From Bryobacteraceae bacterium (lineage in GTDB: Bacteria > Acidobacteriota > Terriglobia > Bryobacterales > Bryobacteraceae): a stretch of DNA of 64,000 nt. The stretch lies in assembly GCA_023384675.1 (NCBI GenBank), contig JAHDVK010000021.1, positions 1-64,000 of the forward strand, written 5' to 3'. The notes beneath the pieces were generated by a model. That model saw only the letters and a list, made by a program, of their open reading frames with translations. It made no database searches and was not told the origin of the DNA. Both the position numbers and the translations under genes were made by a program. Positions 16,483 to 25,095 of the stretch are shown piece after piece (positions within the stretch are counted from its first letter, which is position 1; each line of letters starts with the position of its first letter).

Positions 16483-18693
16483 ATGCATCGGATCTTGTGG
16501 ACGGCCTCGGGTGTTCTTGCGCTGGCGGGCGTGTTGACGGGCGCTCCCCCGGTGGAATCCCGGGGAACGGCCCAGTGGCCGACGGCCAACCGCTTCCGGA
16601 TGGTCGTGGAGGGCGCGACTCGCGCTGGTTCTCCTGTCTGGGTGGATGCGGAACTGCCCTACTGGTTCAATCCCGATTCGGTGCGCGTACTCACCGGGCA
16701 GAGCGGCACGCTCATCCCAGCCAAAACGGAGTGGCGGCGGCCGAATGCGCGAATTTCCTGGATTTCGACCGGCGCTGCGCGCTATTTCGTCTATTTTGAC
16801 GAGGGCTCGCAAGGAGAAACCGCGCGTCTCGTGGAACCGGCCATGGTCGGCGTTGGCGACCGGCTGATGTACGGACGCGCCGGCGTTCGGGGTCCGCTGG
16901 CCGTGGGCCTGTGGGGATATCCTGCGCCCGTCGATATCGACGGCGACGGGCGGATCGACCTGATTGTGAGCTGTACCGACCGGCCCTACAACGGCACTTA
17001 CCTCTTCCGGAATCTCGGAACGAACGAAGAGCCGCTGTTCGACCGCGCCGAGTGGCTGGGCCGCGGGCACAAGGAGATGCTCGCAGCGGACTTCAACGGC
17101 GACGGCGCAATCGACCTGGTGGTGAGCGGCGGCTACTACAGCGACGTGAAGCGCAACCGCATGAGCCGGTTCGTGCCCGTGAAACTGCCCCGCGAATACC
17201 ACGTGGGCCGCGACGATATGTGGCATCCGGTGGATTGGGACGGCGACGGCCGGATCGACCTGCTCACCGGCGTCAGCGACTGGCGCGACTACGGCTGGGA
17301 CGATGCCTTCAACGAAAAAGGCGAGTGGATCCGCGGCCCGCTGCACGGCTACGTCTGGTTCCACCGCAACCGCGGCACGAACGAGCAGCCGGAATACGAA
17401 GCGCCGGTGAAGGTGGAAGCCGGGGGGCGGCCGGTCGATCAGTACGGCAGCCCCGCCCCGTCGCCGGTGGACTGGTTCGGCAGCGGGCGGCTCGACCTGA
17501 TTCTGGGCAACTTCGTGGACCGCGTGTTCGTGGCGCGCAACCGCAACGGCGCCCTGGACGCGCCCGTGCCGCTCGCCGCGGGCGGCAAACCGATCGTGAT
17601 GGACCTGTGCATGATTCAGCCGCGCGTGATCCGCATGCACGCCGACGAGCGCCCGTCGCTGATTGTGGCCGAGGAGGACGGCACCGTCTCCTACTTCGAA
17701 AACGAAGCGCCCAAGGGGCGGGAGCCGAGCCTCAAGGCCGAGCGCAAGCTGATGCAGGTGGACCCGTACGTGAAGAGCGGCGCGCTGTCGCGGCCCGTGG
17801 CCGTGGATTGGAACGGCGACGGGCTGCTGGACCTCGTGGTGGGCAATTCGGCGGGCTATGTCCAATGGTTCGAAAACGTGGGCACGCGTGAAGCGGCGGC
17901 CTTTGCCGACCGTGGCTACCTCGAAGCGGGCGGGCGGCCCATCCGGCGGATCGCGGGGCCGAATATGTCGATTCAGGGTCCGGCGGAAGAAAAATGGGGC
18001 TATGCGAATCCGTGGGTGGCGGATTGGGACCTCGACGGGAAGCTGGATCTCATGGTGAACGACATCTGGGGCGCGCCCGTGTGGTACCGCAACATCGGCA
18101 CGCGCGAAAAGCCCGTGCTGGCGCCGGCGCAAAACGTCGAGGTGGAATGGGGGGGCAAGCCGCCCAAGCCCGAATGGGTGTGGTGGGAGCCGCAAGCCAA
18201 GCAACTTCTGACGCAGTGGCGCACCACGCCCCGGATCGTGGACTGGGATCGCGACGGGCTGCCCGACCTCGTCATGCTCAACCATCAGGGGTATCTCACC
18301 TTGTTCCGGCGCAAACGCGTGAACGGCGAACTGAAGCTGATGCCGCCGGAGCGGATCTTCCTGGACGCGGGCGGCCGCTACCTGAACCTGGCCGCGGGCC
18401 GCGCGGGACGCAGTGGGCGCCGGAAAGTGGACCTCGCCGATTGGGATGGCGACGGGGATCTGGACCTGATCTGCGATTCGGATGAGGGTCCGGCCTGGTA
18501 CGAGAACATCGGCACGCAAGAGCGCCCGGTTTTCCGGCCGCGCGGCACGATTCTCAAAGCAAAGCTGGCCGGGCACAACCCGACGCCGGTCACGGTGGAC
18601 TGGAACGGCGACGGGAAGCTGGATCTGCTGGTGGGCGCCGAGGATGGTTTCTTGTACTATTTCGAGCGGTCGTATATCGAGGCGCAGCAGTAG
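16483..18693 (+). CDS. Secreted FG-GAP/VCBS repeat protein, probable beta-propeller
   Basis: The 736-residue protein begins with a signal peptide (MHRILWTASGVLALAGVLTG). It contains about nine calcium-binding D-x-[DN]-G-D-G-x-[IL]-D-L repeats, for example DIDGDGRIDL, DFNGDGAIDL, DWDGDGRIDL, DWNGDGLLDL and DWNGDGKLDL. These are spread from about residue 145 to the end, with recurring W[FY]-x-N-[IV]-GT strands between them. This arrangement is typical of integrin-alpha-like propellers exported by soil Acidobacteria and Planctomycetes. One repeat is degenerate (DWFGSGRLDL). The substrate or partner is unknown. The ATG at 16483 gives the clean signal peptide, with an AAGGGG run touching it. Confidence 0.85.
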   Translation: MHRILWTASGVLALAGVLTGAPPVESRGTAQWPTANRFRMVVEGATRAGSPVWVDAELPYWFNPDSVRVLTGQSGTLIPAKTEWRRPNARISWISTGAARYFVYFDEGSQGETARLVEPAMVGVGDRLMYGRAGVRGPLAVGLWGYPAPVDIDGDGRIDLIVSCTDRPYNGTYLFRNLGTNEEPLFDRAEWLGRGHKEMLAADFNGDGAIDLVVSGGYYSDVKRNRMSRFVPVKLPREYHVGRDDMWHPVDWDGDGRIDLLTGVSDWRDYGWDDAFNEKGEWIRGPLHGYVWFHRNRGTNEQPEYEAPVKVEAGGRPVDQYGSPAPSPVDWFGSGRLDLILGNFVDRVFVARNRNGALDAPVPLAAGGKPIVMDLCMIQPRVIRMHADERPSLIVAEEDGTVSYFENEAPKGREPSLKAERKLMQVDPYVKSGALSRPVAVDWNGDGLLDLVVGNSAGYVQWFENVGTREAAAFADRGYLEAGGRPIRRIAGPNMSIQGPAEEKWGYANPWVADWDLDGKLDLMVNDIWGAPVWYRNIGTREKPVLAPAQNVEVEWGGKPPKPEWVWWEPQAKQLLTQWRTTPRIVDWDRDGLPDLVMLNHQGYLTLFRRKRVNGELKLMPPERIFLDAGGRYLNLAAGRAGRSGRRKVDLADWDGDGDLDLICDSDEGPAWYENIGTQERPVFRPRGTILKAKLAGHNPTPVTVDWNGDGKLDLLVGAEDGFLYYFERSYIEAQQ

Positions 18694-18972
18694 GAGGGAG
18701 CAGCCTGCAACGCTCCGAAACGGCGTGCAGCACTATGCCCAAAATGCGCTCGCATTTGCCAATGATGAAACGACGCGCGATTGAAGGGCGTGATCGAACG
18801 TAGGAGGGCAATCATTCCTGAAACCGCTTGGGTGGTGCAGGTGGTGCTGCGAGTAGGTGGCTTGTCAAGTGTGAGATCGGGGAGTAGAAGGAGGTTGGTA
18901 TGGGAACGGCTGTGCTTGGACGGGCGAGTGGTGGGCCCAGGCCTGACGCCGCCGGGGCGGCGAGTGAACGTG

Positions 18973-19452
18973 TCAGGGGTTGGCCGCCCGGTAGTCGCGA
19001 ACAAACTGGCCGATGAGGGCGAGCAGGTCCTCGCGCCATCGTTCGGAGAAGGCCTCCTCGCTGGCGATGCGGACGCCGCCCTGAGACCAGACAACCGCCA
19101 CGGTTCTGCGTTGGTCCGTGAGTTGGACACCGGCTTGGAAGTAGAGAAAAAGACCGATGGCGCAGTACGGCGCTTCGCCTGAACAGGCCACGCTGACGCC
19201 TAGGATGAGTGCCTCATTGCGGGGCGAGGCAGCCTCGGCGAGCGCTATGCAGCCGGCCCTCAGCCGCTCCTCAATCATGCTCTTCAACTGATCCGCGGTG
19301 ATCCCACGCCTGGTCGCCGTGGGGGGCAGCGGAGCAATCATTACGGGAAAAGCGCCCACCCCTTGCAAATTGGTCACCGTGGAAACGGGAGGATTCCCGG
19401 GCAGCACAACGGGGGTGAGGATGAGAAGGCAGATGAGAGTGAGGAACCTCAT
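18973..19452 (-). CDS. Small exported protein of unknown function (159 residues)
   Basis: The protein starts with a clear signal peptide (MRFLTLICLLILTPVVLPG). No family is recognised in the mature part. It has a helix-like segment TADQLKSMIEERLRAGCIAL, then beta-like stretches (ALILGVSVACSGEAPYCAIGLFLYFQAGVQL) with three cysteines that could form a disulfide in the periplasm. It ends in a helical LLALIGQFVRDYRAANP. Codon bias fits the genome. It is divergent from the acyl-CoA ligase at 19681. The 279-bp stretch 18694-18972 downstream holds no supported gene, only a GC hairpin at 18947-18962. Confidence 0.65.
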   Translation of the reverse strand: MRFLTLICLLILTPVVLPGNPPVSTVTNLQGVGAFPVMIAPLPPTATRRGITADQLKSMIEERLRAGCIALAEAASPRNEALILGVSVACSGEAPYCAIGLFLYFQAGVQLTDQRRTVAVVWSQGGVRIASEEAFSERWREDLLALIGQFVRDYRAANP

Positions 19453-19680
19453 GCAGGACAGTCTATCAAGGTGTCTGGCGGGTGTCTCTGCAGTGTCCGG
19501 GCCGTGTTGCGCATGGTCCCGCATGATGGGAGTACGATGGCCAGGCCGCCCCTTTTCTATGTATGCATAACCCGCCGGGGCCTTCGCGGCATGGCGCGTT
19601 TGCAGCATTGAGCCCGGGAGGAGGTTCCGGGAGCAGTCCGGCACTTCCATCCGGCGCGGGGAATCTGTAGAATACAGCGC

Positions 19681-21270
19681 ATGTTCGTGCCGCTCACCCC
19701 GTTGCGCTGCCTCGAGCGCGCGCTGGACTTGTTCCCGCGCAAGACGGGGATTGTCTGCGGCGAGCGCAACTTCACCTATGCCGAGTTTGGCGACCGCGCG
19801 CGACGGCTCGCGTCGGGGTTGCTGAAGCTGGGCATTCAACCGGGCGACCGGCTGGCGTTTCTCAGCTTCAACACGCACAAGCTGCTGGAGAGCTATTACG
19901 GAGTGATTCAGGCGCGCGCCATCGTGATGCCGATGAACGTGCGGTTGAGTCCGGCGGAGATCATGGAGATCCTGCGGCATTCCGGGGCACGCATGCTGTT
20001 CTTCGAGCCGGAGTTCGCGCCGCTGATTCCCACGCTGCGAGTCGAATGCCCGGAAATCGAACGCTTCGTGGCGCTTGGCGAGACCGCCGAGGTCGCCGAT
20101 CTGACTTATGAAGAGATCGTCGCATCGGGCGAAGCCGCAGCTCCGGACATTTTCAGCTACGACGAGAACAGCGTCGCCGAGCTTTTTTACACGAGCGGTT
20201 CGACTGGGACGCCGAAGGGCGTGGCGCTCACGCACCGCACGCTTTATTTGCATGCGCTGGGGGTGATGAACCTGTGCGCCGATCCGGACAACACGATCGA
20301 CCTGCACACGATTCCGCTATTTCATGCGAACGGATGGGGGCGGCCGCAGGTGTCGACGATGCTGGGCTTCAAGCAGATCATGGTGCGGCGTTTCGAGCCA
20401 GCTGTGGTCTTCCGGTTGATCGAGCAGCATCGCGCGACCGAGATGAGCGTGGTGCCGGTGATGGCGAACATGCTGTTGAACGCGCCGCAACTCGGACAGC
20501 ACGATTTGTCGAGCATGCAGGTGATTCTGATTGGCGGGGCGGCGGCGTCGCCGGAGCTTGTGGCGCGGCTCGAAAAGGCGTTCGGGTGTGAGGTGCGCTG
20601 CGGCTACGGGCTCACCGAAACCGCGCCGGTGCTGACCATGTCGCGGCCCAAGTCCACATATGGATGGAAGGACGAGGACGACCGCCGCCGCCGCATGGCG
20701 ATGGCGGGCTGGCCGATGGTGGGCACACGCGTTCGCGTGGTGGATCTGCACGGCCACGACGTGCCGCGCGACATGCAGACCATGGGCGAGGTGGTGGCGC
20801 AAGGCGACAACGTGATGGAGGGCTATTACCGCGAGCCGGGCGCGACGGAGGCGGTGATCGAGAACAACTGGTTCCACACGGGCGACATGGCCGTCTGGGA
20901 TGAAGAAGGCTGGATCCATATTGTGGACCGGCGCAAGGAGATCATCATCTCTGGCGGCGAGAATATCAGCTCGATCGAGGTGGAGAAGGCGATATTCGCG
21001 CATGAATCCGTGCTGGAATGCGCGGTGGTGGCGGCGCCGGACGACCAATGGGGGGAAGTGCCGGCCGCGCTGGTGGTTTTGAAGCATGGGCACGCACTCA
21101 GCAATGAACAATTGCTGGAGTTTCTTTCCACGCGCCTCGGCCGGTTCAAGTTTCCGCGCATCGTGGAGTTTCTGGAGGAGCCGCTGCCGAAGACCGGAAC
21201 CGGCAAGATCCGCAAAAACGTCCTGAAGCACCGCTTCTGGGAGGGGAAAGAAAAGCGGGTGCAGGGATGA
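19681..21270 (+). CDS. AMP-dependent acyl-CoA synthetase/ligase
   Basis: The enzyme activates a carboxylic acid, most likely a fatty or aromatic acid, to its CoA thioester through an acyl-adenylate. The 529-residue protein shows the adenylate-forming core: the P-loop YTSGSTGTPKGVALTHR (about 170-186), GYGLTE (about 308-313), WFHTGDMA, the hinge region DRRKEIIISGGENISS and the C-terminal Lys motif PKTGTGKIRK. No signal or membrane segment is seen. A TAGAAT hexamer at 19668-19673 lies 7 bp before the ATG, so transcription may start at or next to the start codon. Its stop overlaps the prmA start by 4 bp. Confidence 0.9.
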   Translation: MFVPLTPLRCLERALDLFPRKTGIVCGERNFTYAEFGDRARRLASGLLKLGIQPGDRLAFLSFNTHKLLESYYGVIQARAIVMPMNVRLSPAEIMEILRHSGARMLFFEPEFAPLIPTLRVECPEIERFVALGETAEVADLTYEEIVASGEAAAPDIFSYDENSVAELFYTSGSTGTPKGVALTHRTLYLHALGVMNLCADPDNTIDLHTIPLFHANGWGRPQVSTMLGFKQIMVRRFEPAVVFRLIEQHRATEMSVVPVMANMLLNAPQLGQHDLSSMQVILIGGAAASPELVARLEKAFGCEVRCGYGLTETAPVLTMSRPKSTYGWKDEDDRRRRMAMAGWPMVGTRVRVVDLHGHDVPRDMQTMGEVVAQGDNVMEGYYREPGATEAVIENNWFHTGDMAVWDEEGWIHIVDRRKEIIISGGENISSIEVEKAIFAHESVLECAVVAAPDDQWGEVPAALVVLKHGHALSNEQLLEFLSTRLGRFKFPRIVEFLEEPLPKTGTGKIRKNVLKHRFWEGKEKRVQG

Positions 21271-22076
21271 TCGCACTCTCGCTCGAGTGTGCGGAAGAAG
21301 AAGCGGAACTGGTGTCGGCCGAGTTGTGGGAGCGAGGCGCGGCGGGCATCCAGGAGGAGCCGCTGCCGGGCGGGCGCACGCGGCTGAAAGCCTGGTTCGA
21401 CACGCGCGAAGGGTTGATCGATCAGTTCCGGGCGTATGCGCCGGTCGTCGCAGTGGAGCCTCCGCGCGACTGGGAGGCCGAATCGCGGCAGGCGTGGGCG
21501 CCGTTCGCGGTGGGGCGGCGGTTGTGGCTCGCGCCGGAATGGGATGAATCGGCGACACCGCGCGGGCGTTTGCGGTTGACAGTGCATCCGGGTCTGGCGC
21601 TCGGCACGGGCGCGCATCCGGCGACGCAGCTTTGCCTGCGCGCGCTGGAGGACCATCTGCGGCCCTCGGACCGGCTGTTGGACGTTGGCTGCGGTTCGGG
21701 GATTTTGCTGGCGGCCGCGGCGGTGTTGGGCGCGCGAGCGCCGGTGGGCTGCGACATCGATCCGGCGAGCGCGCAGATCGCCGCCGGGAATCTGAAGCGC
21801 GACGGCGTCACCGCACGGGTCTATGCCGGTTCGATACGCGCGGTGGCGGACAGAGCGGTGAGTGTGGTGATCGCGAATATCAACGCAACGACGCACGAGA
21901 TGCTGGCTGCCGAATATGCGCGCGCCTCGTCCCGGCTGGTGATTGTTTCGGGTTATCCCGCGCGCCACGCGGTGCGCGTCGCCGCCGCGATGCAGGCGCA
22001 GCAGTGGAGTCCCGTTACCGTTTTCGATCAGGAGGATTGGACATGCCAGGTCTTCAGCCCCGCCGCCGTTTCCTAG
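21267..22076 (+). CDS. prmA: Ribosomal protein L11 methyltransferase
   Basis: PrmA methylates ribosomal protein L11 with S-adenosylmethionine. The 269-residue protein carries the family's GTGAHPATQLCL segment, the SAM-binding motif LLDVGCGSGIL (about 131-141), an acidic CDID after the second strand and VIANINATTH, equivalent to the PrmA NILA loop. Its ATG overlaps the acyl-CoA ligase stop (ATGA). Its own 3' end overlaps the next gene by 34 bp, so all three are probably translated from one mRNA. The N-terminal substrate-recognition domain (residues 1 to about 60) is shorter than in E. coli. Confidence 0.85.
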   Translation: MIALSLECAEEEAELVSAELWERGAAGIQEEPLPGGRTRLKAWFDTREGLIDQFRAYAPVVAVEPPRDWEAESRQAWAPFAVGRRLWLAPEWDESATPRGRLRLTVHPGLALGTGAHPATQLCLRALEDHLRPSDRLLDVGCGSGILLAAAAVLGARAPVGCDIDPASAQIAAGNLKRDGVTARVYAGSIRAVADRAVSVVIANINATTHEMLAAEYARASSRLVIVSGYPARHAVRVAAAMQAQQWSPVTVFDQEDWTCQVFSPAAVS

Positions 22077-23308
22077 GCGCGCTTGCGACGCTGCCCGCCT
22101 TCGCCGCGCCCGCGAAACCCTCGCCCATCGCGTCGGTGGAATTCACGCGCTACACGGGCCGCCGCCAGTGGGAGGAAGGGGTGGACCGCCAACCCATCGC
22201 CAATCCGATTCACATCTACGGCGAACACCGCCCGCGGCCTTATCGCGACAGTCCGGCGCCCTCCACGCGCGAAGGCGCCATCTCCTCGCTCTACCTCACG
22301 ATCAAGACCACCGATGGCCTGGAGGGCTTCTATGGCCCCATCGATTCCGAGTGCGTACCGGTGATCGAGCGCCAGCTCAAGCAGTTTCTGCTGGGCAAAG
22401 ACGCGCTCGCCGTCGAGACCCTCTGGGACCAGATGTACCGCTTCAACCGGCACGCGCGCGTGGGCCACCTGATGATGGGCATCAGCGCAATCGACAACAC
22501 TCTTTGGGACCTGCGCGGCCGCTATTTCAAGGCCCCCGTCTACCGGCTGCTCGGTGGCCCAACGCGCGCGCGCATCGATGCTTATGGCAGTTGCCTCGGC
22601 TTCTCGATCGAACCTTCGCTGGCGGCGATGAAAGCCGCTGAACTGCGCCGCCAGGGCTACCGCCACCAGAAATGGTTCCTTGCGTATGGCCCCGGCGACG
22701 GCCGCGAGGGACTAATGAAGAACGTGGAACTGGCGCTGGCGCTGCGTCAGGCCGTGGGCGAGACGACCGACCTGATGTTCGACGCCTTCATGAGCTGGAA
22801 CCTCGATTACGCGCTGGAATGGTGCAAGCGCGTGGAACCTATGCGCCCGCGCTGGCTCGAGGAGGCCTTTCTGCCCGACCGCCTGGAAGCCTTCATCGCC
22901 CTGCGCAAGCAGACCAGCGTCCCCATTGCCACAGGCGAGCATTTCTACAACCGCTGGGAGGCGCAGAAGTTCTTAGCCGCGGGCGCCATCAGCGTTTGCC
23001 AGGCCGATCCGGAATGGTGCGGCGGCGTGAGCGAACTCGTCAAAATCTGCCATCTCGGCTCACTCTATGACGCGCAGGTGATCCCTCACGGCCATTCGAT
23101 TCACGCCGCGCTCCACGTGGTGGCTGCGCAATCGCCCGCCACCTGCCCGCTGGTCGAGAATCTCATCACGAAAATGCGCTGGTATTACTGGTTCGAAAAG
23201 GATTGGCCTGAAGTCCGCGACGGGCAAATTGAATTGCATGACCGCCCGGGCTTTGGCATTCTGATCGACGAAGCCAAAATCGAGAAAAAGGAGATCGTCA
23301 AGCTGTGA
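22043..23308 (+). CDS. Enolase-superfamily sugar-acid dehydratase, L-rhamnonate dehydratase-like, with export leader
   Basis: Members of this mandelate racemase/enolase group dehydrate acid sugars using Mg2+. The 421-residue protein contains HQKWFLAYGPGDG (about 208-220), DAFMSW with D247, LEEAF with E273/E274, TGEHFY with E299, and PHGHS with H349. It also has DPEWCGGVSELVKI and PGFGI near the end, a layout closest to L-rhamnonate dehydratase. The ATG at 22043 has an AGGAGG site with ideal spacing, although it lies inside the end of prmA. The N-terminus QPRRRFLGALATLPAFAAPA looks like a Tat leader, unusual for a catabolic dehydratase. The substrate is inferred from motifs only. Confidence 0.75.
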   Translation: MPGLQPRRRFLGALATLPAFAAPAKPSPIASVEFTRYTGRRQWEEGVDRQPIANPIHIYGEHRPRPYRDSPAPSTREGAISSLYLTIKTTDGLEGFYGPIDSECVPVIERQLKQFLLGKDALAVETLWDQMYRFNRHARVGHLMMGISAIDNTLWDLRGRYFKAPVYRLLGGPTRARIDAYGSCLGFSIEPSLAAMKAAELRRQGYRHQKWFLAYGPGDGREGLMKNVELALALRQAVGETTDLMFDAFMSWNLDYALEWCKRVEPMRPRWLEEAFLPDRLEAFIALRKQTSVPIATGEHFYNRWEAQKFLAAGAISVCQADPEWCGGVSELVKICHLGSLYDAQVIPHGHSIHAALHVVAAQSPATCPLVENLITKMRWYYWFEKDWPEVRDGQIELHDRPGFGILIDEAKIEKKEIVKL

Positions 23309-24129
23309 CCCAACAGGAACTGATCGCAGAGTCGAACCGGCAGTTCATCGGCGCCTGGAGCCTGATGGCGGAGCCCGTTCCCGGCGCCCGTGTTGACGAG
23401 AACGATGGCATCGCCATTGCTGACGCCCGCGTCCCGCTGTTCATCATGAATACCGGCTTTCTCACCCGCCCGCTCGAGGATGCCGCCGATGCCCGCCGCC
23501 GCGCCGCCGCCCTCGCCGCCGCTTTTTCCGGAAGCGAACACGGCTGGATGGTTCCTGTGTGCGACGCATGGGCCGCTGGCGAAGCCGGCGAGGCTCTCGC
23601 CGCCGCATTCACCGAAGCCGGACTCGCTCCCATGATGAGCCTCGCCGGCATGTCCGCCGCCGCGCTCGCGCCCCCGGTACGCGCATTGTCGAATCATCTC
23701 GAAATCCGCCCGGCCGCCTCCCCCGCCGAGGTTCTGGACCTCTGCGACCTGAACTGCGCCGCCAATCAGATCCCGCTGGAGATGGGCCGCGCCTCGGTCA
23801 CGCAGGAAGGCTTCTGGTCGGGTCCGCGCGCCGGCTACGTCGGCTATGTGAATGGCGAAGCCGCCGCCGCCGGTTCGCTCTTTGTTGTTGACGGAGTTGC
23901 TTACATCGGCTGGATGGCCACCGCCGAAGCCCATCGCGGCAAGGGCTATGCCGAACTCATCATGCGCCACGCCCTTGAACAGGAACGCGTGCGTTCCGGC
24001 ATCACCCGCACCGTGCTCCACGCCACCGAGATGGGCGAACCGGTCTACCGCCGCCTCGGCTACGAGACGCACACCGTCTTCACGTGTTGGCTGAAAACGC
24101 CGGCTCCAGACGGCGCCACGGCTTCGTAG
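23305..24129 (+). CDS. GNAT-family N-acetyltransferase
   Basis: The 274-residue protein has its acetyl-CoA binding motif in the C-terminal half (AEAHRGKGYAELIMRHALEQE, about 211-231). It is preceded by the strand AYIGWMATA and followed by EPVYRRLGYETHTVF, the usual GNAT end. The N-terminal half is a second, degenerate domain of the same general size. It starts with a GTG that overlaps the preceding stop (GTGA) and has AAGGAG 12 nt upstream, so it is coupled to the dehydratase gene. The acceptor substrate cannot be told. Its 3' end overlaps the convergent YCF48-like gene by 50 bp. Confidence 0.8.
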   Translation: MTQQELIAESNRQFIGAWSLMAEPVPGARVDENDGIAIADARVPLFIMNTGFLTRPLEDAADARRRAAALAAAFSGSEHGWMVPVCDAWAAGEAGEALAAAFTEAGLAPMMSLAGMSAAALAPPVRALSNHLEIRPAASPAEVLDLCDLNCAANQIPLEMGRASVTQEGFWSGPRAGYVGYVNGEAAAAGSLFVVDGVAYIGWMATAEAHRGKGYAELIMRHALEQERVRSGITRTVLHATEMGEPVYRRLGYETHTVFTCWLKTPAPDGATAS

Positions 24130-25000
24130 GCGGTCCGTCGTTCACCATCAGCCCGAACGGGCCGATCCCCCAGAGGCGTTCGCCTACGGGCACGATCTGT
24201 TCAAGAAACATCCATTCTTCGATGCCCAGCGGCCGCCAGGTCTCGCCATCGTCGCTCGTCAGAATGTCGCGCTCGGCTGTGATCCAGCCGCGCCCCTGCT
24301 TGTCGAAATGGATCGACGAGAGCCAGCTTCGCACGGGGCTCTCGAGCTGGGTCCATGTTTTGCCGCCATCGCGGCTGCGCAGGATCTGCCCGAACGGGCC
24401 CACGATCCAGCCGTTCAGCGGATCGCGGAAGCGGACCGAGGCGAGCGTCCAACCGGTTACCCCGGTGCGGATCTCCTCCCAGTTCCGCCCGCCGTCCTCG
24501 GTGCGCAGGATGAGGCCGACCCAGCCCACAGCCCAACCGTGGCGCTCGTCCAGGAAGAAGATGTCGTTGATGGCGCGCGTGGCGGAAGTCGATTGCCGGA
24601 GCCACGTTGCGCCGGCGTCGGGCGAATGGAAGACCGTGCCGCCGTAACCGCCCACCCAAACACGCTCGCCCACCACGGCGACGCTGGTGAGATGGTCTCC
24701 AGTGTCGAGTTTGTTCTGCTTCCAGGCAGCTCCGCCGTCGGCGGTGAGCCAGAGGGTGCCATTGTCGCCGGCAATGACGCCGCGCCGCTCGTCGATAAAT
24801 CCAATGCCCCGCAGTTTTGTTTCTTCGGTGACGCGCGTGGTCACCCATTTCGCGCCGCCATCTTTGGTTGACAGAAGCTGGCCACGTTCACAGAGCAGCC
24901 AGACGTGGCTGCCCTGCGCCGCCGCGGCGTGCACCCAACACGGCAGGCTCGCCGCCGCCGGCGTCGCGGCTATCAGCAGAAGTGCGAACCGGAACATCAC
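24080..25000 (-). CDS. Secreted YCF48/BNR-repeat beta-propeller protein
   Basis: The 306-residue protein has a signal peptide (MFRFALLLIAATPAAA). At least five YCF48-type blades follow, each with a DGG-x-[KT]-W style turn (STKDGGAKW, TADGGAAW, SPDAGATW, TEDGGRNW, SRDGGKTW) and [IV]-x-F-x-D-x-x-G-W strands. This fold resembles the photosystem assembly factor Hcf136/YCF48 and bacterial sialidase repeats. In non-photosynthetic bacteria its role is unknown and probably extracytoplasmic. AGGAGG lies 10 nt before a GTG at 25000; an ATG at 24997 is also possible. Confidence 0.8.
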   Translation of the reverse strand: MMFRFALLLIAATPAAASLPCWVHAAAAQGSHVWLLCERGQLLSTKDGGAKWVTTRVTEETKLRGIGFIDERRGVIAGDNGTLWLTADGGAAWKQNKLDTGDHLTSVAVVGERVWVGGYGGTVFHSPDAGATWLRQSTSATRAINDIFFLDERHGWAVGWVGLILRTEDGGRNWEEIRTGVTGWTLASVRFRDPLNGWIVGPFGQILRSRDGGKTWTQLESPVRSWLSSIHFDKQGRGWITAERDILTSDDGETWRPLGIEEWMFLEQIVPVGERLWGIGPFGLMVNDGPPTKPWRRLEPAFSANT

Positions 25001-25095
25001 TTCGAATCAACCTCCTAGTCTGATTCAAATGCAGTTGTCTTTACATAAAGATAGACGTCGCCGCAGGCGCTCCGGTTGCGGGTGCGGCCCCGCTG

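Noticed and set aside
16351-18576. Very long open frame on the minus strand continuing upstream of ggt
   Set aside because: It is antisense to the FG-GAP protein, whose repeats are unmistakable. GC-rich codons leave the opposite strand free of stops.
18694-18972. Region after the FG-GAP gene checked for genes or a clear terminator
   Set aside because: Only short shadow frames and one GC hairpin with a tight loop; no T run, no coding signal.
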